From positions 1-64,000 of the forward strand of contig CAMPBE010000001.1 of NCBI GenBank assembly GCA_946636615.1: DNA of 64,000 bases, in the 5' to 3' direction. Under the pieces are notes generated by a model. That model ran no database searches, was not told where the DNA came from, and was given only the letters and a program-made list of their open reading frames with translations. A program made the position numbers and the translations under genes. Shown one piece after another: positions 8,052 through 15,926 of the stretch; the first letter of the stretch is position 1; every line of letters begins with the position of its first letter. The DNA comes from an uncultured bacterium. GTDB lineage: Bacteria; Cyanobacteriota; Vampirovibrionia; Gastranaerophilales; Gastranaerophilaceae.

Positions 8052-9510
8052 AACTCATAATTTAACTAAAAATGCATTAAAATTCTTTTTAATAGTGTTG
8101 TTGGTCATATCGATTAATATACCGTCATATGCGGAAAAAATTCCTGATAATGTACAGGAATTTATTGAACAAAGTTTTCCTAAAACAAATTTCCGTTTTG
8201 ACGGGCTTATTACATTGCCTGATAATACTGTTTATTTACCGTTGTTCCCAGCAAAAACTGATAATGTGGAAAAACTTGAAATAAAACAAACTTATCCGGC
8301 TGATAAGAAAATGATTGACAAGCCAAATGTTGTTATTTTTAATAATGATTTTTCATTATTAAAAGTTTTGTATAATACAAAAGGTCAAAAAACTGTTTAT
8401 TCAATGGCAAATCCACCTATTGAGCTCAGAACGGGTATGCTTCCTCAAGAGTTGTTAATTCCAAACGGTTTGGTAATTCCAGAAAACCTTAAATCTATAG
8501 CAGGAAATCTTATTATTAATACTGTTGAAACACAAGGAATTAAAATAGAAAGTACTAAACCTGTTGTAACTCAATTATCCGGTTCTACTTTGAAAACACT
8601 TTCGCAAATTCCACAACTAAAAAATAGAAATTTTTATGTTTCATCACCATATTCAAAAAATATTCAAGTTTTAAACCTTGGCGCAAAGACTCCTGAATAT
8701 TCTTTAGCTCAGACAAATGTTCCTATTTCTATGAAAGCATATAATGATGAATTTCTTTTTGTAACAGCTTATGAAAAACCTTCTGTTGATATAATCGCTT
8801 TGGCGGATGATCAAATAATTAAACAAATTCCGACAAATACTCAGCCTGATGAAATATTGATAGACAATAACAAAAAACTTGCGTATATTTCTAGCTCAGT
8901 TGATTCAAGTATTTATGTTTTGAATTTGGAAACAATGACACTGTGCAGACAAATCAGAATTACAGGCATGTGTGAAAAATTAACACTTTCTGAAGATGGG
9001 ACAAAATTGTTCTATTATGACAAAAAAACAAAAGATATTTGGTCTATAGAGCTTGATAATAACTATTTATTAAAAGAAATAGGCAAGTTTCCAAATGTGT
9101 CAAGGATTGCGTATACCAATGGTAAAATTTATATAACAAGCCGTACTAAAAACAGAATAGCAATAATTGATTACGACACTGTAGGCTTTATGGGTGAATT
9201 TGAAATCTGTGAAAAACCAATTGATATGTTGGCATATAAGGATAAATTATTTGTTTTGGGTGCAGAAGATAATTCTATTCAGATTATTGATCCTAAAACT
9301 GATGAAGTTACTGATTCCATATACTTAAATACGAACGGATTTTCTACAAAAATATCGTATGTAGATGGCACAAACATAGCATTGATTACTGATACAAAAG
9401 CTTCTTTGTATACAATATTTGATTTGGATGCAAAAAAAGCTATCAGCTTTGTACCAATTGATATTCCTGCAAACTCTATTGTTGTTACAAAAAAGATTGA
9501 AAAGCACTAA
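8044..9510 (+). CDS. Exported beta-propeller (YncE/NHL-like) protein
   Basis: This is a secreted or periplasmic protein of 488 residues. The N-terminal signal peptide has a hydrophobic core FFLIVLLVISINI and a probable cleavage after SYA. From about residue 190 there are repeated blades of the type IYVLNLETMTL...IRITG...LSEDGTKLFYYD, as in YncE-like or 40-residue YVTN propellers. The first 150 residues are not recognised. It overlaps dnaJ by 8 bp and precedes a methyltransferase by 2 bp, so it is cotranscribed. Its ligand is unknown. Confidence 0.7.
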   Translation: MFKTHNLTKNALKFFLIVLLVISINIPSYAEKIPDNVQEFIEQSFPKTNFRFDGLITLPDNTVYLPLFPAKTDNVEKLEIKQTYPADKKMIDKPNVVIFNNDFSLLKVLYNTKGQKTVYSMANPPIELRTGMLPQELLIPNGLVIPENLKSIAGNLIINTVETQGIKIESTKPVVTQLSGSTLKTLSQIPQLKNRNFYVSSPYSKNIQVLNLGAKTPEYSLAQTNVPISMKAYNDEFLFVTAYEKPSVDIIALADDQIIKQIPTNTQPDEILIDNNKKLAYISSSVDSSIYVLNLETMTLCRQIRITGMCEKLTLSEDGTKLFYYDKKTKDIWSIELDNNYLLKEIGKFPNVSRIAYTNGKIYITSRTKNRIAIIDYDTVGFMGEFEICEKPIDMLAYKDKLFVLGAEDNSIQIIDPKTDEVTDSIYLNTNGFSTKISYVDGTNIALITDTKASLYTIFDLDAKKAISFVPIDIPANSIVVTKKIEKH

Positions 9511-9512
9511 AA

Positions 9513-10082
9513 ATGATAGAAAAATTTGATAAAATAACACAGGATAAATTAATAGAGCTTGAGAAAACTCAACATCAATTTTGGAATATTTCAAGGGTTA
9601 CGGCAGAATTTTTGTATTCTTTAATAAGAACTCAAAAATCAAAGAGCGTGTTAGAAATAGGAACTTCTAACGGTTATTCAGGCATTTGGCTTGGCAAGGC
9701 AGTAAAAGCTACCGGCGGACATCTTACAACTATTGAATTTTATGATAAGCGTCTTGATGTTGCTAAAGAAAATTTTAAATTGTGCGGTGTTGATGATGTT
9801 ATTACAACACTTCAGGGCTCTGCTCTGATGCATTTGGAGTATTTGCCTGAAGATTTTGAAATTGATTTTGCTTTTGTAGATGCTAATAAATCAGAATATG
9901 TAAAGTATTTTCAGTTTATAGATAAACATATGAAAAAAGGCGGAATTATTGCTTGCGATAATGTTTTGTCGCATGAAGCAAAATGTAAACCTTTTATTGA
10001 TGCAATTAATGCAAATTCAAATTATGAAAATGTTGTACTCCCATTACCTGCTGGTTTGTCTTTGGGTAGAAAACTTAAATAG
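9513..10082 (+). CDS. Class I SAM O-methyltransferase
   Basis: This resembles the family-3 (catechol/caffeoyl-CoA type) O-methyltransferases. Motif I VLEIGTSNGYSGIWL is followed by the acidic TTIEFYDKR loop, and DFAFVDANK provides the metal-binding Asp region. The length of 189 residues is slightly short for the family. The start is 2 bp after the preceding stop with only a weak SD, so translation is probably coupled. The substrate cannot be predicted; tRNA hydroxyuridine methylation (TrmR-like) is an alternative. Confidence 0.8.
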   Translation: MIEKFDKITQDKLIELEKTQHQFWNISRVTAEFLYSLIRTQKSKSVLEIGTSNGYSGIWLGKAVKATGGHLTTIEFYDKRLDVAKENFKLCGVDDVITTLQGSALMHLEYLPEDFEIDFAFVDANKSEYVKYFQFIDKHMKKGGIIACDNVLSHEAKCKPFIDAINANSNYENVVLPLPAGLSLGRKLK

Positions 10083-10099
10083 AATTTTTATAAATAATA

Positions 10100-10108
10100 T
10101 GATATAAT
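10100..10108 (+). promoter_or_regulatory. Extended -10 of leaderless ruvC promoter
   Basis: TGATATAAT is a perfect extended -10 ending six bases before the ruvC ATG. No SD lies between it and the start. No good -35 is seen. Confidence 0.6.
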
Positions 10109-10114
10109 ATTTTT

Positions 10115-10582
10115 ATGAAAATTCTTGGAATTGATCCCGGTATGGCAATAGTTGGTTATTCATTAATTGAGTTTGACAACGATATTCCGTTGTTAAAGCA
10201 TTCCGGTTCAATTCAGACCGACAAAAATAAGCGTGAATCTGCAAGGCTTCTTGAAATATATGAAGATATGACAAAGATTGTTGAAACATATAAACCAGAT
10301 GTTGCAGCAATTGAAAAACTGTTTTTCTTTCGTAATCAAACAACAGTTATGCCGGTTGCACATGCAAGAGGTGTTATTTTAGCGGTTCTTGAAAAATTCA
10401 ATATACCAATATATGAATATACCCCAATAGAAGTTAAGCAAACTCTTACAGGCTACGGTAGAGCAAGTAAAAAAGAAGTTGAACAAATGGTAAAAATTTC
10501 TCTGGGTGTTGATAAGTTACCAAAATTAGATGATACCGTTGACTCTATTGCTATAGCAATTTGTCATACAAGGGGGCAATAG
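10115..10582 (+). CDS. ruvC: Holliday junction resolvase RuvC
   Basis: This endonuclease cleaves four-way junctions made in recombination. The first catalytic Asp is in ILGIDPGMA, followed by the conserved AIEKLFF block containing the catalytic Glu, and the C-terminal acidic pair lies in LDDTVDSIAIAICH. The length of 155 residues is normal. ATG at 10115 has no SD, and TGATATAAT ends six bases upstream, so it can be transcribed as a leaderless message even though it follows the methyltransferase by only 32 bp. Confidence 0.96.
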   Translation: MKILGIDPGMAIVGYSLIEFDNDIPLLKHSGSIQTDKNKRESARLLEIYEDMTKIVETYKPDVAAIEKLFFFRNQTTVMPVAHARGVILAVLEKFNIPIYEYTPIEVKQTLTGYGRASKKEVEQMVKISLGVDKLPKLDDTVDSIAIAICHTRGQ

Positions 10583-10583
10583 T

Positions 10584-11948
10584 ATGAAAAAATTTTTGAC
10601 AAATTATTTTATTAAATTTATATGTTATTCAATATGTTTTTCGCTTATTTATGGAGCTTTTTCATATTCAACATCTGATAATGAGCTTACTTATAGTGAA
10701 CAAAGTAGTGTAAATAAATCTGTACAAAGACCCAAAGTCGATTCTAGCATTAATAAATCTAATAAATCTGCAGATTTATCAAAAGAATACAGCGCAAATA
10801 ATAATCAAGCTGCGATAAACAGAAAAATATTAGAAAAGCAGTTTCCTAATCACTATATTGCAAGAGCCATAACAAACGGTTATATTGTGAGGTGGAATCC
10901 TGAAACTTTTCCTTTAAAAATTTATATTCAGCATAAAACAGATTTGCCTGAATATTTTTATTCAGAGGTTAAAAAAGCATTTATAGAGTGGCAGGATGAA
11001 ACGAATAAATTTATAAATTTTACTTTTGTAGATTCTCCCAAAAATGCTGATATAAAGTGTTATTTCCCAAAAAATGATAAAGAAGCCGCAGATTTTTCAA
11101 AAAAATTCGGTGGAATTACCAATTCTGAAATAAAAAATAATACTTTAAAATATATGACAATTGTTTTTTCTACAAAATATAACGGCTCAGATCAATATTA
11201 TAAAGATTATATAATTCATTCAATAGCTTTGCATGAAATAGGTCATGCACTTGGAATTTTAGGACACAGTGTAAATCCGAATGATATTATGTACCCAAGG
11301 ACATCTTTATCAAGAGGTGAGATAAGTGCTGGCGATATTAATACTTTAAAACTTATTTATTCAATCGTTCCGGATGTATCAAATAAAAATTTTTTAAAAG
11401 AAGATAGAGATAAATTTTTGACAATAGCTGACATATTTGGTGATGATGATGAACGGATAAATCTTGAACTTGCAAATACAATTGAGGATAAAGAGATTAC
11501 AAAAGATGATCCGCATAAAATAATGCATATAGGAAGTTTATATTATAAAAAAGGCGATTATAAAAAAGCTATCGAAAATTATAAACTTGCTTCAGAGAAA
11601 ATAATTAATGATGATCAAATGCTTGCAAAAGTACATTATAATATAGCTTTATCAAATTATAAATTAAAAAAATATCAGGATGCAATTGAGCATGTAAAAC
11701 AGTCGCAAAACTTATTTCCAAGTGACAACACTTTGGAACTTATGGGCAGAATATATTATAAATCCGGAGATAATAAAGCTGCAAAACGTGTTCTTGTAAA
11801 CTTATTGAATAAAAATCAGAAAATCTATAACGCATATGTTACTCTTGCGCATATTTATAAAGAAGAAAACGATATGAAAAATTGGAATGTCTTGTATGAA
11901 ATGGGTAAGGAAAACTTTCCAGACAATCCTCCATTGAGACGTCATTAA
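10584..11948 (+). CDS. Exported matrixin-type zinc protease with TPRs
   Basis: The protein of 454 residues has an N-terminal signal or anchor segment. A metzincin domain carries the full zinc motif HEIGHALGILGH and the Met-turn DIMYP, as in peptidase family M10A (matrixin) and related bacterial enzymes. The C-terminal 160 residues are tetratricopeptide repeats (YYKKGDYKKAIENYKLA and following). A Ser/Asn/Lys-rich spacer (30-90) separates the signal from the protease. It starts 1 bp after ruvC with a GGGGG SD. The likely role is extracytoplasmic proteolysis with TPR-mediated partner binding; the partner is unknown. Confidence 0.85.
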   Translation: MKKFLTNYFIKFICYSICFSLIYGAFSYSTSDNELTYSEQSSVNKSVQRPKVDSSINKSNKSADLSKEYSANNNQAAINRKILEKQFPNHYIARAITNGYIVRWNPETFPLKIYIQHKTDLPEYFYSEVKKAFIEWQDETNKFINFTFVDSPKNADIKCYFPKNDKEAADFSKKFGGITNSEIKNNTLKYMTIVFSTKYNGSDQYYKDYIIHSIALHEIGHALGILGHSVNPNDIMYPRTSLSRGEISAGDINTLKLIYSIVPDVSNKNFLKEDRDKFLTIADIFGDDDERINLELANTIEDKEITKDDPHKIMHIGSLYYKKGDYKKAIENYKLASEKIINDDQMLAKVHYNIALSNYKLKKYQDAIEHVKQSQNLFPSDNTLELMGRIYYKSGDNKAAKRVLVNLLNKNQKIYNAYVTLAHIYKEENDMKNWNVLYEMGKENFPDNPPLRRH

Positions 11949-11988
11949 AATATTTACAACATATACAATTATATGATAAGGTATTTAT

Positions 11989-12438
11989 ATGAAATTTGAT
12001 TATATATTATTAAGACAGATATCTATATTAAGCGCATTTTTTGGCGCAATCGCAGGAATCATTACAATAATACCTTTTATCGGTGCGTATTCTTTTATAT
12101 TTTTGTTATGTTTTATGGCTCCTGTAGTAATTTGGCTGTTGTACAAATATAATTGTATTTCTATAGATTCTATAAAAGACGGTATAATAATTGGAGCAAT
12201 TTCAGGGTTTGTTGCATATTTGGCTTTTTCTTTTATTTATATACCGATTTCCGTAATTCTTTTAAAGGTTTTAAATTTTACTGCGAATCAAGGAATAGGC
12301 TTATTGTTGAATAATGCTGGATTTTTTATTTTAACAGTAACTTCAATATTTCTAGGTGTCGTAGGGGCTACAGTGAATGCATTCACAGGGTTTATAACAT
12401 TTTATGTAATTGAATTTTTAAATTCGGCAAAAAAATAA
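11989..12438 (+). CDS. Four-helix membrane protein, unknown
   Basis: The 149-residue protein is almost entirely hydrophobic with four predicted transmembrane segments (near 12-33, 36-52, 60-90 and 105-143). I see no recognisable motif beyond Gly-rich helix faces such as GIIIGAISGFVAY. An AAGGT SD precedes it. It is the last gene of the + strand run and is followed by a strong bidirectional terminator. Confidence 0.6.
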   Translation: MKFDYILLRQISILSAFFGAIAGIITIIPFIGAYSFIFLLCFMAPVVIWLLYKYNCISIDSIKDGIIIGAISGFVAYLAFSFIYIPISVILLKVLNFTANQGIGLLLNNAGFFILTVTSIFLGVVGATVNAFTGFITFYVIEFLNSAKK

Positions 12439-12470
12439 TTATGCTATTAGAAATAACATAATTATTTTTT
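12430..12470. terminator. Bidirectional terminator, 14-bp stem
   Basis: A perfect 14-bp stem (AAAAAATAATTATG and its complement) with a 13-nt loop has A/T tracts on both sides. It terminates the membrane-protein gene on + and the cysE operon on -. Confidence 0.75.
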
Positions 12471-12488
12471 AATATTAATTATAATAGT

Positions 12489-12689
12489 CTAACCCTCAGC
12501 GACGACTCTTGCGATAAGTTCGCCGTAGCTGTTCATAGAACCGTCAGTTTCTTCGATTATATAATTGTATCCTTCTTTGCCTTCGATTGCTTTTTGAGCT
12601 TTTTGCAATGCTGTATCATAATCTTTGCATTGTGCAACTTCAGTTTTTGAAAATTCTGAGTGATTTCTTTCTGTGTAAACGTGATACAT
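12489..12689 (-). CDS. Small protein downstream of cysE, unknown
   Basis: The 66-residue soluble protein begins MYHVYTERN and has a mixed charged helix (DYDTALQKAQKAIEG). I do not recognise it. AAGGAGG precedes the ATG at ideal spacing. It begins one base after the cysE stop, so it is the second gene of that operon. Its size and charge suggest a small adaptor or regulator, but nothing in the sequence proves this. Confidence 0.6.
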   Translation of the reverse strand: MYHVYTERNHSEFSKTEVAQCKDYDTALQKAQKAIEGKEGYNYIIEETDGSMNSYGELIARVVAEG

Positions 12690-12690
12690 T

Positions 12691-13347
12691 TTATACCTCC
12701 TTGTTTTTTAATGTTTCTTTAATTTCAAGCATTTCATATTTTAGTCTGTTCAATTCGCATTTTATAGGGTCTGGAATTCTGTTGTGCATAAGAGTTCCGT
12801 TTTCATCCCTAAAGTGCCTTTGGACAATTCTGCCGGGTACTCCGACAACAGTTGAGTTTTCCGGAACATCATCAACAACAACTGAACCTGCACCTATTCT
12901 TGAATAATCGCCTATTTTTATATTGCCTAAAACCTTTGCACCTGCGCCGACAATTACGTTATTTCCCAATGTCGGATGTCTTTTGCCATGTTCTTTTCCT
13001 GTTCCGCCCAGAGTTACTTGTTGGTATATTAAAACATCATCCCCAATCTCTGTCGTAGCGCCGATTACGACACCTTCGCCATGGTCAATAAAAAATCTTC
13101 TTCCGATTTTTGCTGCAGGATGAATTTCAATTCCTGTAATAATTCTTGTAAGGTAAGAAATCATTCTTGGTAATATAGGGATATGCCATTTATAAAACTT
13201 ATGTGCCAAACGATATGCAATGAGTGCGTGTAGGCCGGGATAACACAATATTACCTCTAGCAGATTATCTGCAGCGGGATCCTTGTCATATATAACTTGG
13301 ATATCTTCTTTTACTTTTGTTATTCCACGTTTTAATGTTCTAAACAT
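12691..13347 (-). CDS. cysE: Serine O-acetyltransferase
   Basis: CysE acetylates L-serine with acetyl-CoA, the first step of cysteine synthesis. The left-handed beta-helix hexapeptide repeats are clear ([25 protein letters not shown] and [19 protein letters not shown]), with the catalytic His in DHGEGVVIG. The ORF track begins 117 bp earlier; I choose the ATG at 13347 (MFRTLKR...EDIQV), which matches the usual N-terminus and has TATAAT six bases upstream with no SD. The length of 218 residues is typical of the short, Bacillus-type enzymes. It is cotranscribed with the small 66-residue gene. Confidence 0.94.
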   Translation of the reverse strand: MFRTLKRGITKVKEDIQVIYDKDPAADNLLEVILCYPGLHALIAYRLAHKFYKWHIPILPRMISYLTRIITGIEIHPAAKIGRRFFIDHGEGVVIGATTEIGDDVLIYQQVTLGGTGKEHGKRHPTLGNNVIVGAGAKVLGNIKIGDYSRIGAGSVVVDDVPENSTVVGVPGRIVQRHFRDENGTLMHNRIPDPIKCELNRLKYEMLEIKETLKNKEV

Positions 13348-13353
13348 AAGTAA

Positions 13354-13359
13354 ATTATA
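13354..13359 (-). promoter_or_regulatory. Leaderless -10 box of cysE
   Basis: TATAAT on the minus strand lies exactly six bases before the cysE ATG. There is no SD and no convincing -35 at 17 bp. Confidence 0.55.
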
Positions 13360-13395
13360 GCGCAAAAATTTTTGTTTACGGTTTTTATTGAAAAT

Positions 13396-13776
13396 ATGAG
13401 TAAAGTAGATAATATACATTTTACCGGTTTTAAAAATCCCCATTATTATAGAAAATCCGGTCATAACTTTTTATATGCAGAGTTGAACGGACAAGATTTA
13501 CACTCATTTAGACGGGCTGTTAGACAAGCTGCCTTTGATAAAGGGACATATGACAGCAAATTGCAAAATAATGTTTGTGTTTTAAATTCTGATGATGGTG
13601 TTTTATACATAAATAATATTCCTGTCGAAGAAATTGATGAAAGTATTCCGCTATTCTCTTTTGCCGCAAAAATGACAAGACGTCTGGCAAAAAGATTTGA
13701 TTCTAATATTCAGCAAGGAGCCAAAGATATTAATAATCGAATTTCAAATATTATGATGAATTATTTTGAAGTTTAA
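13396..13776 (+). CDS. Unknown 126-residue protein with IHFTG start motif
   Basis: This soluble protein is not recognised. The ORF track begins at a TTG (13372); I prefer the ATG at 13396. The N-terminus [15 protein letters not shown] shares an (I/V)xFxG pattern with two other signal-less proteins in this window. The C-terminal third is amphipathic and basic ([12 protein letters not shown]). No clear SD is present. The gene diverges from cysE and ends at a bidirectional hairpin. Confidence 0.55.
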   Translation: MSKVDNIHFTGFKNPHYYRKSGHNFLYAELNGQDLHSFRRAVRQAAFDKGTYDSKLQNNVCVLNSDDGVLYINNIPVEEIDESIPLFSFAAKMTRRLAKRFDSNIQQGAKDINNRISNIMMNYFEV

Positions 13777-13801
13777 AAAACCGGAGGGAAGCTCCGGTTT
13801 T
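13777..13801. terminator. Bidirectional terminator
   Basis: A 10-bp stem AAAACCGGAG with its complement and a 5-nt loop. The minus strand continues with six T, making it a strong terminator for the tail-fibre pair; it also ends the + strand 126-residue gene. Confidence 0.75.
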
Positions 13802-13804
13802 AAA

Positions 13805-14215
13805 TTATTCAGTTATAGATTTTAATTCTTCTCTGAGTTTTTGAACTTGTTTGTTGTAATATTCAAGCCAGCTTGTGTCTTCGTCCATCAATGACGGCTC
13901 AGCTATTGCTCGGATTCTCTTTTTATCAAGAAGTTCAAGTTGTTCATTAATCTCATTTATTCTTATTTTATTTTGTTCTTCTTGTTTTTTTATTTCTACT
14001 TCAACCGGTGAAAGTTTTTGCCATTTTCCGTTTACAAAAGAATATTCATTATAATCAACAGCTATAACAGAATTTTCATACATAATTATTATTTTTCCGT
14101 TGTTCTGTTCTTTGAGTAAATTCATCCAATATTCATCGGATATTTCTATGGCGTTTTCAAATTTATCAAGGTAAAAACCATAATCTTTACCGTTTTTTGT
14201 TCCGTAATATTTCAT
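13805..14215 (-). CDS. Phage tail-fibre assembly-like protein
   Basis: The 136-residue protein has a layout seen in phage tail-fibre assembly or DUF4376-type proteins. An N-terminal compact part resembles a substrate-binding head (GFYLDKFENAIEISDEYW). The C-terminal coiled coil includes RIRAIAEPSLMDEDTSWLEYY, a pattern common in such chaperones. AAGGAGG precedes the ATG. It lies 9 bp after the tail-fibre gene. Assignment rests on pattern and context only. Confidence 0.6.
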   Translation of the reverse strand: MKYYGTKNGKDYGFYLDKFENAIEISDEYWMNLLKEQNNGKIIIMYENSVIAVDYNEYSFVNGKWQKLSPVEVEIKKQEEQNKIRINEINEQLELLDKKRIRAIAEPSLMDEDTSWLEYYNKQVQKLREELKSITE

Positions 14216-14224
14216 TTTTCCTCC

Positions 14225-14914
14225 TTAATGTCCTATTGCAATCCAATTTATTAATAAATCGGTTGTGTTGCTGCTTGCATAATACTTAAACCCTGTTCCA
14301 CTTTGGTTTGTAAAACCTTCATCTGAACGTGAAGAAGATGTTGAATAGCCTTGTTTTGAAACAACAACTGCGGGACTTGTTGCGAAAGCGACAGGATATG
14401 TGACATTTGGTGATTTATACACTCCCCATTGCATAATAATACCGTTTGGAAATTTAAAATAACCTGGGTTACCTAATGTAACATCTTTAAAAGAGTTGTT
14501 CCATTCTGTCCAGCTTGAATTTGTATAATTTCTGGTATATATGCGTAAAATACTTTCATCATAAAACCACAGTTGTTTGAAACCCGAAGTTTCATCACCT
14601 AAAACAACTAATGTTCCTGCTCCTGATATAGGTGCATTTAATGGTTCATAGCTGCTTGAAAAAAAGTAAATCCCTTTTCTTTTGTAATCATCTAAATCAG
14701 TAGAACTTTCAACAATATTTTTTTGTATAAAAAGCTCATCATCCAATGTGTTATTTATTTCATCAAGAATGTTATTGATTGTTTCTATATCATAATCTGC
14801 AGAAATTTTGTTCTGAGTAATGGTTTCGGCAAGAGCAATAAAATTAGCATTTACTTCTCCGGCTTTTGCTTTCATACCCGGCACAAATGAATAAGGTATC
14901 ATTGAGTCAGTCAT
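14225..14914 (-). CDS. Phage-type tail fibre protein
   Basis: The 229-residue protein begins with a segment like phage fibre N-termini (SFVPGMKAKAGEVNANF), continues with a helical stretch, then a beta-rich distal part. GYFKFPNGIIMQWG followed by PVAFATSPAVVVS is the pattern of tail-fibre C-terminal receptor-binding domains. No other phage genes are found nearby, so it is a remnant, a domesticated receptor-binding protein or part of a split locus. An AAAGGA SD lies inside a small hairpin that also covers the start codon. Confidence 0.7.
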   Translation of the reverse strand: MTDSMIPYSFVPGMKAKAGEVNANFIALAETITQNKISADYDIETINNILDEINNTLDDELFIQKNIVESSTDLDDYKRKGIYFFSSSYEPLNAPISGAGTLVVLGDETSGFKQLWFYDESILRIYTRNYTNSSWTEWNNSFKDVTLGNPGYFKFPNGIIMQWGVYKSPNVTYPVAFATSPAVVVSKQGYSTSSSRSDEGFTNQSGTGFKYYASSNTTDLLINWIAIGH

Positions 14915-14932
14915 AAGTTCCTTTCTGACTGA
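14907..14932 (-). promoter_or_regulatory. Hairpin over tail-fibre start codon
   Basis: A 7-bp stem TCAGTCA/TGACTGA encloses the SD AAAGGA in its loop and includes part of the ATG. It could reduce translation of the tail-fibre gene. Confidence 0.35.
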
Positions 14933-15004
14933 TTTAATGAATTTTATAAGGCATTGAGTATATTATACCATTTTTTTATTATTATTACAAATTTGATTTT
15001 AAAA

Positions 15005-15871
15005 TTATAATGTTACGGGTTTAGCTTTTTTATAAGAGCCTAAAAATTTCATAAATTTTGCTTTTTCTTTTACTTCTTGCAGTGTTTTTATAATTTGCGG
15101 ATTTCTGACATGTCCATCAAAAGTTACGGTTAAAATATATTCTCCGAATTGATGATTAGACGGATGTGAAGCAATATATGAAAGATTAATGTCATTTTTC
15201 ATAAATATATTCAGTATTTGTAAAAGAGCTCCCGGTTTATTGCTTGCCGAAAAAGCTATTGAGGTCTTATCATTGCCTGTTTCTTCCGTTTCGAAATCTC
15301 CGAACAAAATGTATCTTGTTTGATCTGTTTTATCGTCATTTATATTTTCTTTTAAAACGTTGAGATAAAATGTTTCTGCAGTTTTTGGAGTTCCGATTGA
15401 AGAATATGTGAGATTGTAGTTTTGCAAGCTTCTTGCAGCTTCTGGCATGCTTGGGGATTCTATAATATTAACATTAAACGGCATATCGTTTTTTACAAAA
15501 TCTCTGCATTTTGCAAGCATATCAGGAGGTGCAATTATTCCTGATATAGAATAAATTTCAGTTGTTCTGGAAAGTAAGCAATAATTTATCGGTTGATAGT
15601 ATTCTGCCAAAATTTTGATGTTTGGATTTTTAGCTAATATAAGATTGTCAAGAGTTTCTCTAATTGTTCCTCTAATTGAATTTTCAACAGGTAAAACACC
15701 CAAAGTGTCAGGATTATTATTAACGTATTCTACAATTTGTTTTATTGTTTCAAACGCTTGTCCATATGCATTTATTTTCAATTTCTCAGAAAAATAATCT
15801 TTTGCCATTTCGGTAAAAGAACTTTGTGGACCAAGGTAGCATATTGTTTGTACATTCTCAAAATTTTGCAT
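15005..15871 (-). CDS. pheA: Prephenate dehydratase
   Basis: The enzyme converts prephenate to phenylpyruvate for phenylalanine synthesis. The 288-residue protein has the two periplasmic-binding-like lobes starting CYLGPQSSFTE, the conserved ESPSMPEAA region, and the catalytic block DQTRYILFG (Thr-Arg-aromatic). A C-terminal ACT domain (NKPGALLQILNIF, then YIASHPSN) is expected to bind phenylalanine. It is monofunctional, with no chorismate mutase domain. A TATAAT lies about 30 bp before the start with a weak purine-rich SD. Confidence 0.95.
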   Translation of the reverse strand: MQNFENVQTICYLGPQSSFTEMAKDYFSEKLKINAYGQAFETIKQIVEYVNNNPDTLGVLPVENSIRGTIRETLDNLILAKNPNIKILAEYYQPINYCLLSRTTEIYSISGIIAPPDMLAKCRDFVKNDMPFNVNIIESPSMPEAARSLQNYNLTYSSIGTPKTAETFYLNVLKENINDDKTDQTRYILFGDFETEETGNDKTSIAFSASNKPGALLQILNIFMKNDINLSYIASHPSNHQFGEYILTVTFDGHVRNPQIIKTLQEVKEKAKFMKFLGSYKKAKPVTL

Positions 15872-15926
15872 TTGATAAACTTTCTTATTTCTTATATGAT
15901 TATAACAAAAATGATAGGATGAAGCA

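Noticed and set aside
13805-14914. Complete prophage
   Set aside because: No integrase, terminase, portal, capsid or lysis gene is nearby; only two tail genes are seen.
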